The notes under the pieces are model-generated. The model searched no databases and had not been told where the DNA came from. It saw only the letters and a list, made by a program, of their open reading frames with translations. 64,000 nucleotides of DNA, from positions 58,121,001 to 58,185,000 of the forward strand of contig JAUMIR010000005.1 of NCBI GenBank assembly GCA_030847615.1, in the 5' to 3' direction. This stretch comes from Gambelia wislizenii. Taxonomy: Eukaryota > Chordata > Lepidosauria > Squamata > Crotaphytidae. The position numbers and the translations under genes are program-made. This document shows positions 44,268 through 54,355 of the stretch, piece by piece (the first letter of the stretch is position 1; each line of letters starts with the position of its first letter).

Positions 44268-44653
44268 TAGTTCTACGTGAAGTCGAAGGCTTTCACGGTT
44301 GGCATCCATAGATTTTCTTTGGTTTTTTTCCGGGCTGTGAGGCCGTGTTCTGGAAGAGTTTGTTTCTGATGTTTCACCTGCATCTGTGGCTGGCATCTTC
44401 AGAGAATGGTTGGGTAGGGGTGTGTGGGGGTTATATATTGTGAGCCCCTGTTGGGGAAGGATATGTAAATTTGTGTATTTGAATGGCTAGTTTCTGGGTA
44501 GAAGATATATGCAAGGAGGATTAGTGTTGTCCAGGTGTTTGTGGATTTCAATAGCTTCTCTGTGCATTCTGACATGATAGTTGTTGGCCTGGTCCAGAAT
44601 TTTGGTGTTTTAAAATAACATTTTGTGTCCAGGTTGGTCCAGAACATGTTATA
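44268..44653 (-). mobile_element. Penelope-like element 3' fragment
   Basis: On the minus strand the C-terminus reads KTPKILDQANNYHVRMHREA followed by an IEIHKH segment. This is the end of Penelope-like (PLE) polyproteins, after the GIY-YIG region. The following 3' UTR has the widespread block GAAGATGCCAGCCACAGATG and GGTGAAACATCAG, then AGCCTTCGACTTCAC. PLE termini are reported to carry hammerhead ribozymes, and the GAAAC word here may be part of one; that is inference. Confidence 0.75.
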
Positions 44654-45517
44654 AATCATTGGAAAATGGCCCATTTATAAGTAGGTCTTATCCTATGCTA
44701 TCCATATGAGTAATTCAGAACAAGCTGCACATTTACCTGAAATATCATTGCTTTATTAACATGCACTAAACAAATACTTTTCTTTGGAGTTCATTATAAG
44801 AAAAATCCACTGGCAGGTATCATTCCCCCTCCCCTTCTGAGATGCTGCATTTTGCATATTGCTTATGCTCAAGAACTCAGGAAGTCTTGTGAAAGAAAAG
44901 TAAATATACTCACTTGCTTTGAACTAATTAAATGCTGAATAATAAACATACAAATATATATCCTGAGCATGTTTCTGCTATGCTTAATAGGAGTATTTTT
45001 CTGCTCAGAATATTATGTGACTTGACTATTAGGAAAAGAAATTGACATGAAGCACATCAAAACTCCATAATAAGTCATGCCAACTAGGCTAAAAAAAAAA
45101 GATATATATCATAACTGCAATCTTATTAGTTAATTATAATGCAGCAAGAATGTTTCCCTTGATTATAATTAATGGTTTAAAGGTATACATAACTTTTTAA
45201 AAATAAATAAGGCTAAATTTAGATCTTGTCTTGTGTGACAAGAAGTGCCCACTCTGATTTGTGTTGCAATATCAATGTAACACCTACTTTGATATGGCTG
45301 ATTAATCTCCTCCAGACACAATCAGCCAAGAGAGTTTGAATCCAATGAAAAAGTTACTGACTGATTCTATCTTTGAGTTATGCCTACAACTTGAGATAGG
45401 ATGGATCCTAAATTTGCACATATCTTGAGATAGGATTGCTTCTGTGTGCTGACAGAACATAGTACAGTACTACTGTTCACGGGCAGGAAGAGGAAGGACT
45501 ATGCCATTATAGCAATA
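44654..45517. other. AT-rich interval, unassigned
   Basis: Nothing recognised. Confidence 0.4.
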
Positions 45518-45741
45518 CAGGTTGACCCCCGTATCCACGGATTCTGCTTCTGTGGTTTCACTTATCCACATCTGAAAAAAAATGTTCACTCTAGGCAGTT
45601 CTAGGTCCTCCAATGTGATTCTATGGTCAACTTCCAGCATTCATCTCATTGCAAATAATAGGGTTCCTTATTATCCACAATTTCAGATATCCACAGTGGC
45701 TCTTGGAACGTATCTCCTACAAACTACAGGGGGTTGACCTG
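45518..45741. mobile_element. Tigger-like MITE, 224 bp
   Basis: The inverted ends CAGGTTGACCCCCGTATCC and the reverse of GGGGGTTGACCTG are flanked by TA on both sides. Interior CACGGATTCTGCTTC and ATCCACAGTGGCTC resemble Tigger-type non-autonomous elements. It is a different family from the MER2-like copies. Confidence 0.75.
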
Positions 45742-46643
45742 TACCTTTGCATTGGCAGGATATCTTTTAGTAGAACTTTTATGCTGGCAGAGTGCCAGCA
45801 GTGCATGGGTTGTAAAGTAGTTAGAGCTGGGCTGTGGCATGGGAAAAGCAGAGGTTGGGGGGTGGGGAAGCTTAGGCTTACTTAAAGGAATACTACACTG
45901 TAGCACTATTCTTCAGCAATAATATTGGAAGTGAAACTATTCAGATCACATGACGTCCCCCTCCTTTGGTGGTTGCTCCGTTCACTGTCAACCCCACAAG
46001 CGTTTTTTTTTTTTTTTTTTAAATTCACGGGCACTCTGTGAATAAACTCCATTCGATCTAAAACCACCACACTTTACTGTGCAGTAGTAACTTTCCACAA
46101 TTGCAACGAGATTATGTGAGTACACGTAGCAGGAGTGGGAGTGCTTGCAACACCCACAGTTCCCTGATCTATTGTTCCTCCTGCTTCCCTGGTATTCAAC
46201 TTCCGGTGGTCGCTCCGGTTGTTCAGCAGTCAAACTCACAGGCTAATAACTTCATTCCTGAGTTATCCAGTAACTTTTTAACCCCAAGTTCACAAAATTC
46301 TGCAGCTGCTTAATTTACCAATACTTGCATTACCAATACTTGCATTTAATGCATTTAATATAATGTTTCCTTACCATTAAAAATAAATATATTCTTCCTC
46401 TGCTGCCTTGAAACCCTTGCCCCCTTCCCATCCCCGGGTCTGCTATCAATCCTTGGTTTCCCTGATCAGTCAAATCTGCAAATTGGGAGGCTCTGGGCAT
46501 TTACTTAAACAGAGACCCAGAGACCTCTTTTGCAAAAACGTAACAAAGAACAAAGAGGAACTTTTACAGCAATTAGTGCCATACATACCTAATGCTGAAA
46601 TTGTATCAAGTAACCTCCTTTTCTGCTTTCTTACTCTGTAGAA
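45742..46643. other. unassigned interval with a T18 run and 40-bp direct repeats
   Basis: The segment GGTGGTTGCTCCGTTCACTG at about 45968 recurs in diverged form (GGTGGTCGCTCCGGTTGTTC) at 46205, in direct orientation, with a T18 run at 46003-46020 between. I see no gene. Confidence 0.4.
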
Positions 46644-46716
46644 GTCTTGTTGGCAAAGTAGGCAATGTATTGGTCTTATGATTAGGAGGTTATGAGTTTG
46701 AGGCTCATATGGGGTA
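46644..46716 (+). pseudogene. tRNA-Met-like sequence, 73 nt, decayed
   Basis: It aligns without gaps over all 73 positions to the elongator tRNA-Met plan: a D-arm region GGCAAAGTAGGC, an anticodon region TGGTCTTATGATTAGG, a T-arm GGTTATGAGTTTGAGGCTCA and an acceptor TATGGGGTA. The anticodon position reads TAT rather than CAT, and several changes look like C-to-T or G-to-A decay. The anticodon stem pairs poorly and no CCA follows. It is followed by a tail also found at 47025-47083 in reverse, so it may be the head of a SINE rather than a lone tRNA pseudogene. Confidence 0.6.
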
Positions 46717-46785
46717 AACTTTTCTTTCTTCATTGATCATTTTTAAGAATTTTAGTATTTCCTTCCCACTCCTCTTCTTCCTTGG
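46674..46785 (+). repeat. left arm of a tRNA-Met-containing inverted repeat
   Basis: The 3' half of the tRNA-like sequence plus about 65 bp (CTTTTCTTTC, ATCATTTTTA, TTTTAGTATTTCCTTCCCAC) is matched in reverse by 47025-47130. The spacer is about 240 bp. Confidence 0.7.
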
Positions 46786-47024
46786 CAATGCAATTAAAAT
46801 CCCTTTTTGCTCCCAAAGGGGTGAATGCGGGTGGGTAAATCGCTCTGATCTTTATTAAGCAAGGGAAAAATAGGAAAGCCATTAATGGTTGCTTGGATGC
46901 AGTGTTTGATCAGTTAATTAGAAAAGTGCCACCTTGAAACAGAAAGTAGATTTTTAAAAAATATTGTCCTGTATCAGCTAATCAGTTATGTATCTTAAAT
47001 AACAAACATAAGTCTTTTGGGGCA

Positions 47025-47130
47025 TGGGGGGGAGAGGAGGGGGAAGGAAATGCTAAAATGCTAAAAATGATGAAAGAAAAGGTTGCCCCATGTGAGCCTC
47101 AAACTCAAAACCTCCTGACTATGAGACTAA
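47025..47130 (-). repeat. right arm: tRNA-Met 3' half plus tail, inverted
   Basis: On the minus strand it reads AGTCTCATAGTCAGGAGG, then a T-arm GAGTTTGAGGCTCACATGG and GGCAACC. The tail CTTTCATCATTTTTAGCATT follows. The loop retains CAT at the anticodon. The 5' half of the tRNA is absent. Confidence 0.65.
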
Positions 47131-47641
47131 GGGGCTGTTTACACGGCAAAATAAATTCTCTAAGAATTTGCAAAGAATCCTAATAATTCCCACATCTTTC
47201 GGGTCAAAGTTGCCATATTCAGAAGGAGGGAGGCAAAAAAACCCCATAAGTCATGCAGTATAAGCTTTCGCTGTTTTCCCAAACTTTTTTGAAAAGTACG
47301 CAAGTTAGTACACTATCGACTGTGTGAATTACCATTGCGCTTACGGCCGTGGAAACAGTCGACAGTCTTTTCGAAATTGCCACAGCAGAACTAGTCGTGA
47401 TTGGTTGAATTTACCCAAGGAGAGAAGGAGTGAACATGCGAGAGATGAGAAAAGATCTAGCCAGCTGCCTTAGCATAATTACTGTTCCTCTGCCCATCCC
47501 TCCCTCCCTCCCTCGCTCTCTCTCTCCCTGTGTATGTTCCACTAGCTGATCTATCGATAGATCATTGTTTTGTCTGTGTGTGTATGCACGCAGCGCCGGC
47601 ATGAGAGAGGGAGAAAAAACAGTCTATTCAGATAGGAGAAA
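47131..47641. other. unassigned interval, pyrimidine-rich low complexity at 47495-47530
   Basis: A TCCC/CTCT run precedes a (TG)n stretch. A CpG-containing segment at 47330-47400 (GCGCTTACGGCCGTGG) matches nothing that I recognise. Confidence 0.4.
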
Positions 47642-47646
47642 TGCAG
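47642..47646. repeat. 5-bp target-site duplication, left of Gypsy element
   Basis: TGCAG, repeated at 52195-52199. Confidence 0.75.
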
Positions 47647-48014
47647 TGTCAGGCCCATCCATGTAGTCTGTAGGTTATCCAGGCTTCCTGGATGAGCCTG
47701 TCATGAAATTGGTGGAGGCCTAGGCCTACTGCCCTTGCTTGGGCCTCTCAGTGTTTGGACGAGGGCCAGCCCACCCTTCCAGGCCTAGGAATGCTGTTCT
47801 CCGAAGTGGCTCAAGGTCGAGCACCTGCAGATGCCTGGCACCCCCCTCCCTCGAAACCTCCCTGCGTGCCATTCTCACGCTGTGAGGTTTTATCTGGGGA
47901 TGGAATTGTGTTACCCTCAGTTTCAGCTTTAGAAATGTTCCTGACATGCGATTCCTTGCTGAATAAAGTTTAACTTATTGAGTAAATGTGAGCGTGTGTC
48001 CTTGGTATGTCACA
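47647..48014 (+). repeat. 5' LTR of Ty3/Gypsy element, 368 bp
   Basis: It starts TGTCAGGCCC and ends GGTATGTCACA, giving the usual TG...CA ends. A polyadenylation signal AATAAA lies at 47962-47967. The last 91 bp are repeated at 52104-52194. No clear tRNA primer-binding site follows at 48015. Confidence 0.8.
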
Positions 48015-48062
48015 GTAAGCTGAAACTCACAAATCACCTCTAATCTTGGAGTGCTCCCCGTG

Positions 48063-49559
48063 ATGTCTGACAACACGGGGAATGGATCCCAGCCGGAGAA
48101 AGACATGGCTGCAGACGGTGGCCAGGGAGCAGACCTGCCGGGGGAAGGGGCCAGTGGCCTGGAGGAGGATCAAAGCCGAGGAGCCCGGCGGAGAGCTGGA
48201 AGGCTGACCCTTCCCCTCGACTTCATGGAGATGGGGCCCAGGCAAGCCACGGGCAGGCCCAGCTTGCCCTTCTCCGAGACTCCAGTGCAGGGAGCTGGGA
48301 CGGCCATGGAACCCAGTTGGTTCTGGCCAGAGGAACGTGGCTAGGAAGAGCGCAGGTTCCAACAGTGGGACAGACCCCTAACCGAGGGGTATCGAGAGCC
48401 CAGGGGAAGGGCCCCATGCCCGGAACTGGAGGAAGAAGTGCAGCAGCTGAAGCAGCAGATGGAGATGCTCCTGCAGAGACTGCCTCAGCAACCAGCCACC
48501 CCAGGAGGAGGCCAGCCCCCTCAGGAGCAGCAGCTACCAGCCCCAGCTCCAGGAGGGGGGGTTCCCAGCCCGCCAGTCAGGGCTCCGGCCCCGCAGGCTC
48601 CTGGTCCAGCACCTCCTGGAGGGGTTGGGCCGGTTGAGCCACGGGAAAGCCCTCGGGGGCTCAAGCAACAGGGCCTGAAAGCCACCTTTGATGGGGATGT
48701 GGCAAAGCTGCCCTATTTCCTGACCCAGGTTATGGGGTTTATGTCCCAATGGGAAGAGGAGTTCCAAAATGAGGCTGAGAAGGTGCTGTACGTGTCAAAC
48801 CAACTGGAGAGAGAGGCGGCGCAGTGGCTGGTGGGGCTCTACGACATGGGAGCTCCAGAGTTGGGGAATTTTTATGAGTTCATGATGGCCTTGCAGGCTC
48901 AATTCGAAGACCCCCTGAGGATGAGACGGGCAATCTCTGAGCTCCAGCACCTACAACAAGGGTCGAGATCCGTGGCTGAATATGCCTCCGAATTCCGCCG
49001 CCTGGCCAGTCAGATTCTTGACTGGACCGAAGCCACTAAGGTGCAGTATTTTCAGGATGGTCTGAATGTCGACATCCTTGAGTGGTCATTGCTCCAAGGG
49101 AACCCCCAAACCCTCATGGGATGGGTCCAGCTGGCTAGAGAAGGGGAGGCCCTGAAACAGAGTGTCAAGCTGGCTTGGCAACACCAGGGGCTTGGAGGGA
49201 AGACCACGGGGTCCACCAGGAAGAAAGCTAAGTCATCCCGATCAGGTAGAGGCACGGCTGGGGAGTCAGAGAGAGAACGGAGGATGAAGAAATGTCTATG
49301 CCTTCACTGTGGGAAGAGTGGACACCACATTGCCAACTGCCCAGAGAAGCAACCGCGGGACACCCAGGCAGAGGGGAAACCAAAGAAGGTGGAGGGAAAG
49401 ACACCAGCACCCCAGAAACCTTTCAAGCCCAAGGCCAAGGCAACAGCACGCGCTGTGATTCCAGGCCACACGGCGGGAGAGTCTTCAGAAGAACCAGATG
49501 ATCGTGGGTCCTCCTCCGATGCAGAGCCAGCGGGAAATCGCTCCAGCCCGCCCTATTAA
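48063..49559 (+). pseudogene. Gypsy gag, one in-frame stop
   Basis: ATG at 48063 (MSDNTGNGSQPEKD) opens about 498 codons ending TAA at 49557-49559, broken by TAG at 48342-48344. After an acidic, proline-rich N-terminal part with a coiled-coil-like EEEVQQLKQQMEML (near 48420) comes a capsid region. It has ATFDGDVAKLPYFL, AQFEDPLRMRRAISELQHL and GSRSVAEYASEFRRLA. A CCHC knuckle CLHCGKSGHHIANC lies at 49299-49340, followed by a basic tail. The capsid block is the Gypsy type from which the RTL/PNMA host genes derive. The single stop makes this the best preserved gene in the window, but linkage to broken LTRs marks it as dead transposon rather than domesticated gene. Confidence 0.85.
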
Positions 49560-49599
49560 GCACCCGAGGGGGGGCTAACCCTGAAGGGCGCCCAAATGC

Positions 49600-52103
49600 T
49601 GTGGTGAGTGGTGTAAAGGGCCCTTTTTCATTAAAGCCAGAATAGGGGTGGCAAACAAGGGGGTCCCCCGGAAAGTAATGTTAATGGTTGATTCTGGGTG
49701 TACTCAAGTGCTAATTCACCCCTCCTTAGTCAAGGAACTGGCAGTAACCACCAGCAAGCTGAGCAAGCTGGTGTGGCTGTCGCAGATGGACGGGGGGGGT
49801 GATGAAGGGGGGCTCCGCAAGGTGGATAACTAGCCCAGTGCAGATGAAGATGGGGAACCATCAAGAGGAGCTCCAATTTGTAATAGCCCCAGGGTTGGTT
49901 CCTGCAGCAGTAGTGGGTTTAAACTGGCTGAAGTTCCATAACCCCTCCATAGACTGGGTGAAGGAAACGGTGACTTTTACAGACCCTGTGTGTGTGAGAA
50001 CACGGGGTGAGCAAAAGTTCGCTGGGAGAAGGGAGCCCTCTAGAGGCCAAGACACAGAACTGTGAAATTGCTTTAGTGCAAGGAGAAATGAAAGGGTTAC
50101 CAGTGGAATACAAACAATGGCAGTATGTGTTCGAGGAGAAAGAATGCGACATACTACCCCCATAGACCCTTTGACTGTGCTATTGAAATAGTTTCTGAGA
50201 CTGAGCTGCCCAAACCTAAGATATACTCAACAACACCAGCAGAGATGGATGCTCTCTGGGAGTTCATAGACAAAAAGTTGCCCGGGGGTTCATCAGGCCC
50301 ATGACCTCCCCCTTGGGGGCCCCTGTGTTGTTCAGGCACAAGGCAGATGGGGGACTTCGTTTATGCATAGACTATAGATCCCTAAATGCTATCAGCATGA
50401 CAAATCAATACCCCCTCCCCTTGATGAAAGACATCCTGGCTCATTTGGCCAAGGGAAAGATCTTCACCAAACTGGACTTGCAGGAGGCATACTGCAGAGT
50501 ACAGGTTAGGGAAGGGGATGAGTTGAAAACTGCTTTTAACTGTCAACTGGGGGTTTTGAATTCTGTGTAATGCCTTTCGGGCTCAGTGAAGCCCCAGGAG
50601 TCTTTCAAAACTTGATTAATGAGGTGCTGAGGGAATTCCTGTACAAGGGGGTACTGGTTTACCTGGATTATGTGCTAATTTATTCTGAGGACTATATATC
50701 CCATGTGAAATTGGTAAAGAAAGTGCTCACTAAGTTGGGGGAAAACCACCTGTATGCTAAAATGTCAAAATGTGAGTTCCATCAAAGCCACATAGATTAC
50801 TTGGGGTACCGCATCTCCAGCAAAGGGGTTGGAATAGATCCAGCAAAAGTACAGGGGATCCTGTCATGGGAGGCCCCCAGGGCCAGGAAGCAGCTTCAAA
50901 CCTTCCTTGGGTTTGCTAATTTTTACCGGTCTTTCATCCCTGACTTTGCTGAAGTGGCTTTGCCTTTAACTGATTTGCTAAAGACAAAAGGGGTGGGCCT
51001 AAAGAGGCCTGCTGGGAAGCCTCCCCAAAAGATTGTCTGGACTGACCAGTGCCAAAACGTTTTTGACAAATTGAAGAAGCTTTTCACCTCTTATCCCATC
51101 CTGAGACATCCTGACCCCTCCAAGCCCTTTGTAGTGCAAGTGGATGCCTCTGATGTGGCAACGGGGGGGTGTTGTTGCAACGGGATGAAGAGGGAGGGCT
51201 CAGACTAAGAAATTCAATGAGACTGAATGAAATTGGCCAATGTGGGAAAAGGAGGCGGGGGCAATCAAATTTGCTTTAGAGACTTGGCACCATCTGCTGG
51301 AAGGATCTGCCCAACCTTTTGAAGTCTGGACAGATCACAAGAACCTGGAGGCTTTGAAAAGTCCACGGCACCAAAGCCCTAAGCAAATTCGATGGGCCGG
51401 TTTCTTTTACCGGTTCAACTTCACCCTGAAGTTCCTTCCAGGAAAAAAGAATTTTCTGGCTGATGCTTTGTCCAGGCTTCCTCTGCATGACAGTCAGCGA
51501 AAGGAAGTGGTAGACACTGTCTTCTTTCCCTCCAATTTGGGATTAGCAATTCTCATGCATGGTCAAGCCAAACAGCAGGCCGCACCTACAGACGCCCCAG
51601 TGGGGCCGGACACCCAAGGTGGGGAAGAGCCTGACGGCTTGCCAGCCACAGCCTAGACCCCTCCTTGGCTTCGGTTCCCCCCTCCCCAGCCCCGTCTCCT
51701 CCATTCCCAGGGGGGGAAGGGAGGGGATGGCAGGCTCAGTTAACAGCAGCCCTTTCAGAGGACCTGTGGTTTCTGACTCACCGCCAGTATGTAGTTCTGA
51801 GGGACGGGCTTGCTTGGAAGGGTGACTGCCTATATGTTCCTGTAGCCATGAGAGTGGCCATCCTCAAACAATGCCATGATGTGAAAAGTGCAGGCCATTT
51901 CGGGTATGTGAAAACATTGCATTTGGCTCAGCGACAATTTTGGTGGCCCATGATGCGGAGGGAGGTGGAGGAGTATGTGAAGGGGCGTCAAGTATGTGCA
52001 ATGGCAAAACGTGCTGGGGGAAAGCCAAAGGGCCTACTACTGCCTTTACCTACTCCCACTAAGCCATGGGAAGTTATTGCCATGGACTTTATTGTTGAAT
52101 TGC
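49600..52103 (+). pseudogene. Gypsy pol (protease-RT-RNase H-partial integrase), frameshifted
   Basis: Protease: MLMVDSGCTQVLIHPSLV at about 49680-49735, then a frameshift at a G8 run near 49791. RT: LCIDYRSLNAI and FTKLDLQEAYCRVQV (50355-50510), a frame change near 50565, then MPFGLSEAPGVFQNL and VYLDYVLIYSED (50570-50695). Here the second Asp of the YLDD box is Tyr (codon 50669-50671). RNase H: VQVDASD at about 51135, a break near 51180-51230, then WEKEAGAIKFALETW to FLADALSRLP. Integrase: HDVKSAGHFG is present but the expected CxxC first Cys is Arg (GRQVC), and IAMDFIVELP is the last segment before the deletion. Confidence 0.85.
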
Positions 52104-52194
52104 CAGCTTTAGAAATGTTCCTGACATGTGATTCTTTGCTGAATAAAGTTTAGCTTATTGAGTAAATGTGAGCGCTTGTTCTTGGTACGTCACA
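52104..52194 (+). repeat. 3' LTR remnant, last 91 bp
   Basis: CAGCTTTAGAAATGTTCCTG through CTTGGTACGTCACA matches 47924-48014 without gaps and with about seven substitutions. The missing first 277 bp of the LTR went with the rest of pol. Confidence 0.85.
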
Positions 52195-52199
52195 TGCAG
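52195..52199. repeat. 5-bp target-site duplication, right of Gypsy element
   Basis: TGCAG, identical to 47642-47646. Confidence 0.75.
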
Positions 52200-53204
52200 A
52201 GCAAAGAGAATTCTTCTCCTTCAATCCTTTGTCATTAATCCTCCTCCCTCCTAGGTCTCCCTGCTTTTTAGTTGCTTTCTGGTTTTCAGATGAAGCTGTG
52301 AAAGGTGATACTGTTGCTTTGTATACAGACCCCTTCTGAGGAATGCCTGCAATTAAAACTCTTTCAGAGGAACTATTCCCCCTCATCAAGCCCCTCCTCC
52401 ATCAACTGTGTGTGTTTTCAGTGAGTGGCATTAAGAGGTAGGCATTTAAGAGGCAGGCAGGCACGCCCCCGCACCTTTGCCGTCTGAACCAAAAAGCGCA
52501 AAAGTAAACAACGCAACTGAATCCCCCATAAATCGTCTAAACTATCATTCACTGGTGCGAAAAAGCACTAAAGCGCAAATTGCCACATTAAAAACTGCCG
52601 TATAACTGACGCCTGACATACTGCTTACTTTCCAACAAGGCTTATATGGGGTGAGAGCTCCATGTGAGCTGAATGAAGGACTCGAAGAGTGACAGAATAG
52701 ATAATTTTTTAAAGGGGGGCATGTGCAAACAAAGTAGAGGAAATGACATTCTAAAGATGGAGGAGGAGGAGATCATGGGTAGGCTTGGTTTCCATATGGT
52801 GTGCGGTGTGCTTGTAGCACTTTGAAAACCTGTCGTTCCATTTCACAAACGGAATGAAGGGCACTGTGCAGTAGGTAAGGCTTGTATTCCGCAATACTTC
52901 CGCTTTGTTATGTCATGGTACAATCACTGAAAAATACCCTTGTGTAGTATTCTCCTTAGATCTTGTTTCTACCATTTTCAGAGGTGTCATGTTATAGCTG
53001 CTAGAGGAGCAGTGCCAGCAAAATATTCCCATCAAAATGAATGGAGAGTGCAAGATGACTTTTCCCACACCAATCTCCCTCTCGACCACTAACCACCACA
53101 ACTGTACACTAACCAAGTAGTCAATCATAATATAGCCCAGGGAGTACACAAACTCTAGAAAGGGAACACATTTTGCATGGGACTACATTGATTTTTGGCT
53201 CGTG
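52200..53204. other. unassigned interval
   Basis: A CpG-containing AAGCGCAAA-rich segment at 52480-52620 is unlike its neighbours and may be part of an unknown DNA transposon. I see no gene. Confidence 0.35.
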
Positions 53205-53286
53205 TCATCAACCAGAATTACCATCTTTATGGCTTCTCTTGGATATCATCAACCAGAATTACCATCTTTATGGCTTCTCTTGGATA
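53205..53286. repeat. perfect 41-bp tandem duplication
   Basis: Units 53205-53245 and 53246-53286 are identical, each starting TCATCAACCAGAATTACC. Absence of differences implies a recent origin or recent copying. Confidence 0.9.
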
Positions 53287-53545
53287 GGTAAACAAGCAAA
53301 CAATTAGGGTTTTAGGCTTGCATTAAAAAAGGTGTGAATTGATTAAGTGTAATCCAGACATCCTCTGCTTGTAACTCTCCTCTCTTTTTCCACTGCTTTT
53401 CTCATCTTTTTTCTTTCAGTGGAAAGTCCATTAAATGGAAAAATATGGAAATAGTTTCACAGTGCCTTGTAATTGTTAGCAGGAGGCACCTTCCATCTGA
53501 ACACATACAAACAGAAAAGCTGATTTTATCATGTCCTGGGATATA

Positions 53546-54076
53546 CAGGTTGAGTCTCCCTTGTCCAAAATGCTTGGGTCCAGAGGTATTTTGAAATATT
53601 TTGGAATACTTCCATGTAATAATGAGATACTAGCTGGACACAGTGAACCATATGCTGTTAAAAAACTCCCCAAAAAACTCCCGGTAGACCTCACAACAGC
53701 TGTGTAAGGTAAGCCGGGGATTTAAATTCCTCCCTCCACCATTCTCAGTCTTTCACACTTTTCCTGGAATTGCTGAGGGTGACTCGCTCTGTTACCCTGC
53801 CGCAGCCACCACAAGTTGACTGCCTGGCTCTGGCTCAGTGGCAGCAGTGCCATCCTGCCATTGCCATCAGTTGACTGCATGGATCCCATAACTGATGAGT
53901 GGCTGAGGGAGTGAGAGGAGGGAGGGGCCCTTGTGTGGCTGTGGTGCAGATTGAGTGGATTGTGACGTGGAGAGGGAATTTGCATGTGGGTGGTGATTGG
54001 TTGGGTGTTGGTTGGGTGTGTTTCCTGAGCAGCCAATCAGCACACTTGGAAAGGCAACATACCCAAGAGAATTAGA

Positions 54077-54108
<32 letters not shown>

Positions 54109-54355
54109 TAGATGTTGGAGATGGGATCCAAGTCTAAATACAAAATTCATATATGTTTCATATACACCTTATACACATAGCCTGAAGGTAATTTTATACA
54201 CAATATTTTTAATACTTTTGTGCATGAAACCAAGTTTGTGTACACTGAACCATCAGAAAGCAAAGGTATCACTATCTCAATTACTCGTGGACAAATCATT
54301 TTAGTTTTTGGAATATTTCAGATTTTGGAATTCTGGATAGGGGAGATTCAATCTG
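53546..54355. mobile_element. Tigger-like element interrupted by another repeat
   Basis: The ends CAGGTTGAGTCTCCCTTGTC and the reverse of GGGGAGATTCAATCTG are inverted, with TA outside both. The 53546-53628 and 54115-54355 parts belong together: AATGAGATA joins GAGATGGGATCCAAGTC. The latter continues into ATATGTTTCATATACACCTT and CATAGCCTGAAGGTAATTTT, internal sequence of a widespread vertebrate Tigger family. Without the insert it would be about 325 bp. Confidence 0.75.
53629..54114. repeat. unclassified GATA-ended repeat, copy 2, nested in Tigger
   Basis: It aligns with 20307-20800 over its whole length, from ACTAGCTG to CCCAAGAGAATTAGATA, and ends in (GATA)n(GACA)n at about 54072-54110. 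Its insertion point in the Tigger is precise, which gives one defined junction on each side for the family. No clear target duplication is visible. Confidence 0.65.

Larger units (their letters stand above)
47647..52194 (+). mobile_element. Ty3/Gypsy LTR retrotransposon, internally deleted
   Basis: In order: 5' LTR, gag with a zinc knuckle, protease, reverse transcriptase, RNase H, the integrase zinc-binding region and the start of the integrase core. It then jumps directly into the last 91 bp of a 3' LTR. A 5-bp duplication (TGCAG) at the outer ends shows that the deletion happened after insertion. The two LTR segments differ at about seven of 91 positions, indicating an old insertion. RT and integrase order after protease fits Ty3/Gypsy (Metaviridae). 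No envelope gene is present. Confidence 0.9.

Noticed and set aside
46644..46716. Functional tRNA gene
   Set aside because: The anticodon stem pairs poorly, the anticodon is altered, several positions are decayed, and a repeated non-tRNA tail follows.
47647..52194. Endogenous retrovirus with envelope
   Set aside because: Protease-RT-RNase H-integrase sequence style and the CCHC gag fit Ty3/Gypsy. No envelope frame exists, though the deletion removed sequence near the 3' end.
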